64,000 nucleotides of DNA from Tetrahymena elliotti 4EA (taxonomy: Eukaryota; Ciliophora; Oligohymenophorea; Hymenostomatida; Tetrahymenidae): contig AFXF02001505.1 in NCBI GenBank assembly GCA_000231825.2, positions 454,797 to 518,796 on the forward strand, written 5' to 3'. Below are positions 55,035 to 64,000 of this stretch, one piece after another. Every line of letters begins with the position of its first letter. The first letter of the stretch is position 1. The notes under the pieces were generated by a model. The model had not been told where the DNA came from and did no database searches. It saw only the letters and a list, made by a program, of their open reading frames with translations. Both the position numbers and the translations under genes were made by a program.

Positions 55035-55708
55035 TTGAATTAAATTACTTTATAAAATTGATAAATATATTATACAATTTAGGAAAATGTATATATGAAT
55101 AAATTCCTGTTCAGTTTATATATAGTCCTCACTAAATTATTTAAATACCAATATCAAATACAAAATTCTTCAAACAAACACTTTGTAATTATTTATGTAA
55201 ATACTTTTATTTTCCATAAATTTAAAATGTATATGTAATTAAGTCAATTTACATTAAAAAACTAACAAAATAAAAAGCAATTCATATCAAATTATATTCT
55301 CAAATGAAGTCAAATAATTTTAGTTTTAACTTTAGCCTTTTTATTCAAAAATAAAAACAACAAACAACTAAATCACAAAAAATGAATGACCTTAAACTTC
55401 ACTATTTTATACTATTTTAAAAATAATTTTTTCTTTTTAATTTAATCATTAAATATATCAAAAGTCATCATTTATTTATTATGGAAATTCATAGAATAAC
55501 ATAATGAAAGCACCAAAAGTTTGAAGGAGAAATTATAATGAAACAGAAGATTATTTTACTTTAAATTTTATAAAGAATAAACATGAAGATTTGTACTATT
55601 ATAATTTAGAATTGTATTGAATTAGATGTATAATTTACTAACTAACTTACTAATAATTATCATTGTTTTCCAAATTAAACAAAAATTAAACAAATAATTA
55701 TATTAACA
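55035..55708. other. Convergent intergenic region
   Basis: 3' flanks of eL28 (+) and the dynein intermediate chain (-). Nothing recognised. Confidence 0.5.
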
Positions 55709-58700
55709 TCAAGCATCTTCTCTTTCCCATTTACTAACTACAGCAAGAAGATTTTCCATTTTTTCTCTTTCATAATCCTCTATTTTAACATTTTTAAATT
55801 CTTCCATGGCTTTTTTATCTTCAGTTTATTTAATTTCAGGTCCACCTTTAATTTATTAATTAATTTTTTACTTATTTTTATAACATTTAAATCACTATTA
55901 CTTTTACAAAGATTTGGAGAGAGCTTAACAAGAGTTACACCACCATGAGAATCACCAACTAGAAGGATAGGATCTTTATAATTGAATGATAAATTAGTCA
56001 ATTTAGGTTATTTAACAATCTTTTGTTCAGCTAATTTATTGAGTTTATCTACATTCAAATCATAAACTTAAACTTTATCCATAGTAGCACAAGCAAAGAC
56101 TATATTTAAAAAATTACATAAAGATCTTCTAAAATTTTATTTATTATTAATTTACCTGTAGAAGAATAAGGAGCCCAAACTGCATCAACAACCATCATAG
56201 ATAAATCGAAACAAATAATCTATGAAGTATATTTGCTATCCCAAATTCTTACGGTCCAATCAGCAGAAGCTTTTTATTAAAAAATAAATGGTTAATATTT
56301 ATTCAAAAATAATTTATTTGCTTAATACTTTATCTCTTTAAATTATTTTTACCTGAAATGAAAGTTCTAGGATGGAAATTGTTCCATTTAACCTTGTAAA
56401 CAGCTAGAAGATGGCCATTATAGGTTTCTTAATACTAACCAGAGTAAGCACGAGAACACTTATGAATTTTACCTTCTTCTGTACCAACAAGGAAGATGTG
56501 AGGTTCAAATTTATTGAAATCAAAGCAAAGACCACAAGCTAAACCAATTAAAGTAGATTCTTCTTCATTCTTTCCAACAAGACGAAGTAATATAACTTCT
56601 TCAGGTTCCAACTTATTTTTCATAAGAATCCAATTCATGACTCTACCATCACTGGAAATGGAATAAAAATTATAATTTTTGGAAGTATCAGGATTCCACT
56701 TAACTTGCCAGACAGGATCAGTGTGCTTTTAATTACGGACAGTTGATTAATAAATAGGTTTCTTGTGCTTGTTACGGATATCATAAACTAATACTGTACC
56801 ATCATACAAACCTACTGCAAGAAGAGCAGCACTTTTTGGATGGAAATCTAAACACATAACACCAGCTTCGCAGTTGAAAGCATATTCAGGATGTGTGGTG
56901 TTTTTTAAAGAATATAAGCAAATTAAACCCATACGCTATTTAGTAAAGTCATAGCTACCTAAACTAACAGCGAATAAATCAGGATATAATGGGTTCCAAC
57001 AAATACTTGTTACATTTTTTTTTCTTTACTTTTCATTACTAAATCTCCAAATAGGTAATAAATGACCTTTTTTAAGTTTAATTATTGGATATTTCTCAAT
57101 TATAAAAAGAAATAAATACCTTCATTTTTACCAGCCTCAAGGTTATCACCTTAACTCCAGTAATAACGATAATCATGATACTTATCTTCTTAATCGTTTT
57201 ACACAACCATACGTTCCATAATTTTGCAACATCTTTTAAAGGAAGTTGAGTACATAGATCTGATTTTATTTAAAGTTATTAGGTAAGCAAAAGTAATTTA
57301 AGAAATAAATATTTTACTGGTCTTGCTTCTTATCTTAATCAACTTCTTTCTTTTTTTTATTTTCAATTTGATGGTCCTAATTTATTAATGAAATAGTAAT
57401 ATTTAAAAAGAGAAGAAAATAATTTTTATTTTTAAATTAAACAAACTATCTCAAATTCAATCCCCAATATTAAATTTAATTAAAAAAAAATAATTTTATC
57501 ATAAAAAATAATTCACAACATCATATCTTTTTTGGTTGAAACACTTGATAATTTTTTAAATTTGAAATTTAGATAAGAATTTGATAAATTAAGAATTGGC
57601 ATAGTTAAATTGATAGAGAGATATATGTTTATAAATTGATTGTGATTTTTAAATAAAATGTAACTTTTTATTTTTAAATCTTTATAAGATTTTATATTTT
57701 ATTCTGTTTTAAAAATCAATTTTGAAAAAGTAAAAAGATTTGCTAGCATTCTAATAAATTGATTTGTAACTTCTGGGTTTTATTTTTTTATTCTTTATTT
57801 GCTTGTTCACATGCTCGTTTTGCAACGGAAGGTAAAATTGAAGTTGCAAAGATATCCAAATTTTTCAAGTTTACTTTTAAGGCAAAATAGCTTGCCTGTT
57901 TTGAATAAATGAAATTACCTTCATAATTTCTGCATAATAGGCATCAAAAATTTCCCATTGAGTAATATTACCACAAATTGTATCAGATGGAGGAGGTTCT
58001 GTAGAAACTCCACGCTCTCTAATTGAAGGATTAATTGTTTAACACTCACGTGTATTGTAATTGAACTTGTTTCTAAGAGTTTATTTAATTGCTTCTTCAT
58101 CATGATTTGCACCAGGCTCTTCACTTTCTTATTTACGCATTGCTTCTTTGATCAAAGTTTTCTTTGTATCACGAATTTCTTCTTAAGTTTTGTATTCATT
58201 TGATTCCTTCCAAATGTAATCACCATCCATAGAAAAGTGAACTATCATTTAATCTACTAATTCATCAGTCTTAAATTTACGAGTATAATAGTCATAAACA
58301 GTGATATTTTTGGGAGCTTGAGGGTTCTTGGGCTCTAACATTTTTGAAGGCATATCTTCATTTAATTCTTGAGCAGTTAATTACTCATATTGGTTCTTCA
58401 TTCCCTTTAATTCATTAAATAAATTATTTAGTCAAATTAAACACTTAGCTTTAGTATCTTTCTTTCAATATCCTCAGTCACCTTTGTTAATCTATAGAAA
58501 ATTTGCTAACACATTTAACTTGGCGGTTGATTCTAAATTTTGCTACTCAAAAATGGAGAAATTAAAATATTTTCTTAAAAATAAAGAATTATTTTCTCTG
58601 AGGATATATTCACTTTGTAAGCGAATTTAATATTTTTTTACCTCTCTTTGTTGATCAATTTCCTCATCTTCCATGCCTTAGTCATTCATATTATTTTGGG

Positions 58701-58797
58701 TGTTTGAATCCTTTCTACGGATTTAAGCTCTGCCTGCTCTACTAATAGGCATAACAGTCTTACGGTTAGCTACAACTTTTGTTTGTTTTGGAGGCAT
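55709..58797 (-). CDS. Axonemal outer-arm dynein intermediate chain, DNAI1/IC78 type
   Basis: Structural subunit of the ciliary outer dynein arm that helps attach the arm to doublet microtubules. The start ATG 58797 gives MPPKQTKVVANRKTVMPISR, a basic N-terminus. The conserved pre-WD part follows (LTAQELNEDMPSKMLEPKNP, APKNITVYDYYTRKFK, MIVHFSMDGDYIWKES, RGVSTEPPPSDTICGNITQW, then CKIMERMVVQNDQEDKYHDY). WD repeats include GLICLYSLKNTTHPEYAF, GVMCLDFHPKSAALLAVGLY, DGTVLVYDIRNK, FDFNKFEPHIFLVGTEEGKI and VFACATMDKVQVYDLNV. The end, VKLSPNLCK then LLAVVSKWEREDA, matches DNAI1 rather than DNAI2. At least six introns. Stop TGA 55709-55711. It is expressed with ciliogenesis in other ciliates; no RFX-type X-box was spotted upstream. 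Confidence 0.94.
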
Positions 58798-59922
58798 CTC
58801 TATCTATCTATTTGTATTTATTTTACAATATTTATTTAATTTAATTAACAAATTATACTCTTTTGTTATTATTATATTGATTGGACAATTATCTTAAAAG
58901 TAGTTTCTTTTTTTTTTTTGATTTTGATTTAATTAAAATAAATAAACATCAAAAATCAAATAAATAAACAAAAGAAATAAATAAATAGAGAAGAAAGATA
59001 GATAGATGAATAGCTTGTGGAGCTAACTATTAATAATAAATTGAAATGAAATCTAATTGACATTTCAAATGTTTTATTTTATTTATTTTGAATAATTATT
59101 CATTCAATTAAATAAATAGATTGGATGATTAGAAAATTTATTAACTCAATCAATATTTAAATTATCAATTCTCTCATTTACTTTTCAAAAAATTTTATAC
59201 AAATATTTACTATTTTCAAACTTGCTCTAAATCTTTTTAAATACATGATGCTTTTCTTTCGTTTTTCTAAACATTTTAAATTATTTAAAACAATTTTAAG
59301 TTTTAATTTCAAACTTTTAAACGACTGCAAAATAAACTTACTATTAATCAAAAAATTTTTATTTTTTAACCTATTAAAAATTGAATTTACAGAAATAATA
59401 CTTTAGTCCTCAATTTTGATAAAGAAAATATAATTTTTGAAGATAAACTAATTTATTTTTGATGAATGAATGTAAAGAAATCGACAAAAATAGATTTTTT
59501 TTTTAATTTGTTTTGTTTTTTTTGACTTAATAAATTGATGCATAAACTTATTGTTATTCTTTTTAATATTAGCAAATGATTTTTTTAAAATAAAAGAAGT
59601 CATTAAATTGAAATTAAAATTAAAAGATATAAGAATGAATAGAATAAATTGATTAAATTTAAAAAATTCAAAAAATTTTTATATGTTTAATATGGAATAT
59701 TTTTTTGGTAATTTTATAGATTGTAATTTCAAACTAAAAATGTATTTTTGATCAATCAATAATCAATAGTAATATATTTTAGTTCCAATTAATAACAAAC
59801 ATTTTAAGATTAGAAATATTATTTACAATTTAGAATTTATTTGATTATTTAAGGAGGTATTGGTTTTTATGAAACAAATTATTTTATTATTAAGAAGATA
59901 AATATTGGCTTTTAGTTATTTT
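58798..59922. other. Intergenic between two minus-strand genes
   Basis: Contains AAATAAAT and GATAGATAGATGAATAG simple repeats near 58930-59010, in the presumed dynein promoter and 5' UTR. Otherwise A/T-rich with no coding signal. Confidence 0.5.
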
Positions 59923-62900
59923 TCAAGCTTAATAGACAACAATTTATGAAACTTAATTTTGTTGAAATTAAATACTTTATTCATTTATACTGTTTTTTTA
60001 TTTTGAGTCATTTTCATTTAACATTGTAATTTTATTTTTGATATTTGGATCTACATTTTCAGAATCTTGATTATTATTCAATTATATTTCATTTTCCTTT
60101 AATTAGTTGTAGTCATTACAACCAAATGTTTCAACTTCCATTTCTCTATTTTTTAGTTTTTCGTCTAATTTAGAATACATTTTAACTTGTGCATTTATTG
60201 AAATGCATATTTCTTATTATTAAATTTAATCTTTTTAATTTTGCTACTAATTAGGAAATTCATCTTCTTCATAGTTTTTAGTTATTTACAAATGATTTTA
60301 TTTAATATCATCAGAAGATTATTATTATTATAAAGCGTTTTCTTCATTTTCTAAACTAGTTTGAGATGAATTACTTTATAAAGAAGTCTATAAAGTTAGC
60401 ACATTTAATGTATTACTAATCATTTACATATTTTAATTTTCTTTTTAAATATTTTGAGAAAAGCTATTTTATTTTCTTAAATTAAACTAACTTAATATCA
60501 ATTTTAATTGAGAGTACAAATTTTTGCTTATTGTTTACTCTACGACTGATTAAGGATTTGTTGTAATATCTTTAAAATTTTTATTATACTAAGACCTTGT
60601 TCTCTTTGAACTAACGTTATATGTTGTTTTTATTGTATCTAATACCTAAGTTAAAAAATTTTAAATTAAAATTAAAAATAAAGAAATGATAAAATTACAG
60701 GAATGACTTGAAAATATTATTTAATCAGAGATTTTTTAATATAAAATTTATCAGATTTTTCAGCTTTATCATTACAAGTGTTGTAGTTCTTATATTACTC
60801 ATAGAATATATTATTCTGCAATTAACTCAATGTTTAACTATTAATTTAAATTGATAATTTGATTAAATAAATATTTCATCTAAAAAACTTTTTTACTTTA
60901 AGTTATTTTAAAAAAAATTAGAAACAAGAATAAAACTATTTTGATTTTAATTATTTTCTTAATCTTTTAGCTCATTTATATGATTGCTATTTATATCTCT
61001 ACATAAATTCTATAATTCTTAATTTATATCATCTCTAATTTAACTTATCTTATAGCAAAATTTTTATATTCCAATCTTTTTTTCTTTATTGTAAAATAGT
61101 TCTTACTCCTACTCTTTGCTATTAAAACTTTCTTTGAATATTTGTCTTTTTTGTTTTTGATTCTCTATCTTACTCTAATTTATTTTTAAAAGGGTTTTGT
61201 TTGAAAATAAAAGAAATATATAAAAAATAAATACATTTAATATGTCAATAGCTTATACATTTTCAAGGCTCATTAAATGATCTTATAATTCACTAATATC
61301 ATAATTATCTTCAAGTTGCAATTAAGAATATTCATTACGATAAGGAACATATGATGAATTTAAAAATATTTGGTAGGTATTTTCAGTGTTAAATTTAAAC
61401 GAATTATCTATTTATTTATATTAAATTTTAAGATGTTATCTTCTAAATTAAAAATTTTTACTTATTTCATTTATTGGAAGATCAGTTAAAAATATTTAAT
61501 TTAAGTTTGTTAATTTAAAATTTCTGAGTTAATTATACTCAATAGATTTAGAAATAGTAGCAAACTCTGAGCATTATGATATTACTTTAATATTATCTTA
61601 AACAAAAGAAAGACATGTCTGCAAATCACCATTAAACATATGAACTAATTTATTTATTGTATGAATATATTGCGAATCTGACTCAGCAGCAGATGGAAAA
61701 TTAATCATAAATGTGTTAAATTCTTCGCTTGATAGAAAAATATCTTCTTTTGATTCTTTTTGCTCTTTCTACATTTCAGTGTCTTACTATGTTTCGTTAT
61801 CTTCTATAACTAAATTTTAAACATAAAGAGGACCCAAGAAATGACACTTTCTATAATTTCTTTCAACTTCGAAAATAATATACAAAAGGATAGTGATTTA
61901 TTCTTATGAAATTGGTTAAAACTAAACTGTATCTCTTTCATGAAGATTGTTTACTTTTAAGTTCTATTCGTTATCTTTTTTGTAATAAAAATATAATTTT
62001 TTAAGTATTTAAAATGAGGATTTATGGTATGATTGAATAAAAATATTAAAAAATACCTTAATTTATAGACAAGATAAAAGGAACTTTTGAGTGTTCAGAT
62101 AATTTAAAAACCTCATTCTAAAATAAGGTGTCAAGCTATATATCAAAATTTCTAAAATATATAACCTTTTTGCTTGAGTCTTTAGCATCTATATTAATTT
62201 AATCTTGCTAATCACCCTCTTATGTATTTTAAGAAAGACCCTTTTTAACAGGTGCAAAAAATGAATTTAATGTTCCCTTTTTACTTTAATTTTATTATTT
62301 TTCACCAGTAGAAGATGAATTTTGTAAGACACAGCTTTAAGTAATTTCTGTTATTTTCTTGAGGTCAGTTCCTCCTCTTTTCATACTATTATTTATTTCT
62401 ATGATCTAATTAATTTAAAAATAGTTAAATTGGTTACAAATTGAACTTAACTTACTTGCATTTTGAGTGACTTGATTGCAGCTTTTAGTGCTGTTGTTTT
62501 TCCGCATCCTTCTCTACCAGAAATAATCAAAATATTTCCTTTATTTTTCCAATTTTTACAAGTATTACTATTGAGTAATCTTGTATATTCTTCATTCATA
62601 TTACTATTATTTGATGTACTATCAAAATACTCTGAAAAATCATCATCAGAATCAACAAATCCAAAAAGTGACTCCCCCTTTAATTTATCTTTAATACCCT
62701 TGTAATATTTCCTAATCCATAATTAGATAAGTTATCCATTAGATTCTTCAATCAACTTATTTTAAAATAAAAAAATTATTATTATCAAAATAATTTTAGA
62801 AAGTTAAATTAAAATATACTAATAATCTACTATTATCTAACTATTTTTATAAAATTTTTTATAAATTAGAAATAACTTTCTTACTTGAGACACTCTTTGA

Positions 62901-63553
62901 GGACAATATAAATTACTCCACATCTAAAAGGGTGAGGTAGTTAAAAAACGGAATAGTATATATTTAATAATTTTCTCAATTTTATCAGTATTAATTTGCT
63001 ATTTTTACTATTTTTCATTTTTTAATTCTTACAAATAATTTGTGATATTTGTAAGTAGAGAAGATATAAATGACTGGAATTTTTCTATTTTTTAAATAAT
63101 TTATTCAAAATTCATGTCAGACACCACTTTTTGAAATAGCTATTAGTTTTATTTCTTAGGTAAATTCACACTTGGAGAAGGAATGGTAGATTAAATTGAA
63201 GAAACATCTTGAGATAAACTTTGAGATTATATTTGAGGTATTTACAAATTATTACTATCTTTACGTAAGTAGTTTAAGGTGGTTTAAGAACCATTTTAAG
63301 TTTAACTCTTTTGACTATTTTATTTTTATTTAGAATTAATTTTTGCAGATTATTTTTTCTATGGAATTATTGATTGCTACTCTTATACTATCCTTTATTA
63401 TTATATTCTACTAGATTTTCTTGTTTGTATTTGAGAATTCTCGCTTTTGGCTTCTTGTTCTTCTTAATCATCCTATTATTGCTTCTTATTTTTAGTATTT
63501 AGCGCATTAAAAAGCGTTTACTATGTTGTATTCTTTTATACTGCTTTGTTCAT
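59923..63553 (-). CDS. ATAD5/Elg1-like AAA+ ATPase (PCNA unloader large subunit)
   Basis: ATAD5/Elg1 replaces RFC1 in an RFC-like complex that unloads PCNA after replication. Start ATG 63553 gives MNKAVQKNTTQQTLFNALNT. A Gln/Ser/Lys-rich N-terminus follows, then SPFQMWSNLYCPQRVS, equivalent to the family's MW-x-KY-P entry to the clamp-loader fold. After a linker comes Walker A NILIISGREGCGKTTALKAA and the helix IEINNSMKRGGTDLKKITEI, as in ATAD5's NSS-RSGR segment. The Walker B strand KVIYFRNFDIQLD lacks the DE pair. Next comes HSKVPFILSINQ (sensor 1 region), then lid-like LVHMFNGDLQTCLSFVQDNI and an ATAD5-like C-terminal helical part. The last 300 residues are Gln/Asn-rich, ending before TGA 59923-59925. 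Several introns keep frame. RFC1 and RAD17 were considered; no BRCT domain is seen and the NSS-like region favours ATAD5/Elg1. Confidence 0.78.
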
Positions 63554-63613
63554 CTTTCCTAACCTATTATCTCTATTTTCTTTATTCCTTTATTATATCA
63601 CAAATAATGTGAA

Positions 63614-63621
63614 TTTGGCGC
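63614..63621 (+). promoter_or_regulatory. Putative E2F-type site, ATAD5-like gene
   Basis: TTTGGCGC followed by TAAA is a full E2F/DP consensus, 61 bp upstream of the minus-strand start at 63553. Orientation is + but E2F sites work both ways. It stands out in a region otherwise almost free of CpG. Confidence 0.45.
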
Positions 63622-63693
63622 TAAAAATATCTTTGTATAATAAAACAATAATTAAGTATTGGTGTTCAGAAGATAATTAAAAGACCTCTTTTT

Positions 63694-63701
63694 ACGCCAA
63701 A
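63694..63701 (-). promoter_or_regulatory. Second E2F-like site, ATAD5-like gene
   Basis: ACGCCAAA on + reads TTTGGCGT on the minus strand, one base from the E2F consensus, about 140 bp upstream of the start. Paired with the 63614 site it makes a plausible S-phase promoter. Confidence 0.35.
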
Positions 63702-64000
63702 CAGTTAAAATTTAATATGTAAATATGCTCTCCTAAAATTTGATAGTAATTTATTATACTTAATCAACCCAAGCAATCTCTGATTCACATTTTAAAAATT
63801 TTTGTATTCATCTAAATGCTTTACTAAATTACTTTTATAATTTTTAAAAAATAAAATTATTATTTAATTTCAACCTATTTTTAAGTTTTTTTTTTTATTT
63901 TTTTCATCAGTCCAAGTTTAATCATCTTCAAAAAAAATTTTAATTTTTAATTTTTTAGTTGAATTAGTTATTTGATAATTTAAAAATAATTTAACATATG
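63702..64000. other. Right-end flank, no firm gene
   Basis: Upstream of the ATAD5-like gene. A minus-strand frame over 63666-63860 and a short patch near 63900-63925 (DDQTWTDEKN) hint at the 3' end of another minus-strand gene beyond the window, but no consistent splice joins them. Confidence 0.3.

Noticed and set aside
63666..63860. Minus-strand frame reading KHLDEYKNFQNV and LLGLIKYNKLLSNF
   Set aside because: Could be the last exon of a gene off the right edge, but no consistent splice links it to other exons and it overlaps the putative promoter; kept only as a note.

Overview
The window looks like macronuclear DNA from a ciliate of the Tetrahymena type. It is extremely AT-rich. Every convincing gene has in-frame TAA and TAG at positions where homologues allow or expect Gln, and every gene ends at TGA. 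Short AT-rich GT..AG introns interrupt most genes, start codons sit in an A-rich context, and intergenic DNA is close to homopolymeric A/T. Read with the standard code most genes fall apart; with TAA/TAG = Gln they become long, continuous proteins. No bacterial-type operons, tRNA, rRNA, CRISPR arrays or intact transposons were seen.

Left third (1-23 kb): a ULK/ATG1-like kinase (-), a METTL13/EEF1AKMT4-like methyltransferase (-), an unknown multi-pass membrane protein (+), a Gln/Asn-rich basic protein (+), a cysteine-rich surface antigen-like protein with a signal peptide and a GPI-type tail (+), prolyl-tRNA synthetase with an N-terminal editing-like domain (+), a TK1-type thymidine kinase (+), a TPR protein (-) and a sterol desaturase/fatty acid hydroxylase (-).

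Middle (24-42 kb): a giant Aurora-like kinase with about 1,480 residues of Gln/Asn/Ser-rich sequence before the catalytic domain (-), a long gene-poor stretch, a small LLPH/YBL028C-type nucleolar protein (+), ORF remnants that resemble a decayed gene, class I fructose-bisphosphate aldolase (+), a frameshifted alpha/beta hydrolase (+) and 20S proteasome subunit alpha-3/alpha7 (-).

Right third (43-64 kb): a calpain whose catalytic Cys is replaced by Ser (+), a multi-domain class III nucleotide cyclase with an ion-channel-like voltage-sensor N-terminus (+), ribosomal protein eL28 (+), the axonemal outer-arm dynein intermediate chain DNAI1/IC78 (-) and an ATAD5/Elg1-like PCNA-unloader ATPase (-).

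The genes are a typical eukaryotic mosaic, not a cluster. The most notable pattern is regulatory: E2F-type octamers (TTTSSCGC), rare in such AT-rich DNA, lie just upstream of the two S-phase genes, thymidine kinase and the ATAD5-like ATPase. The ATAD5-like protein also carries PCNA-binding (PIP) box-like motifs, one of them inside the AAA+ domain, and has a degenerate Walker B. Exon boundaries were worked out by eye from reading frame, GT..AG and protein similarity; those with checked arithmetic are stated.
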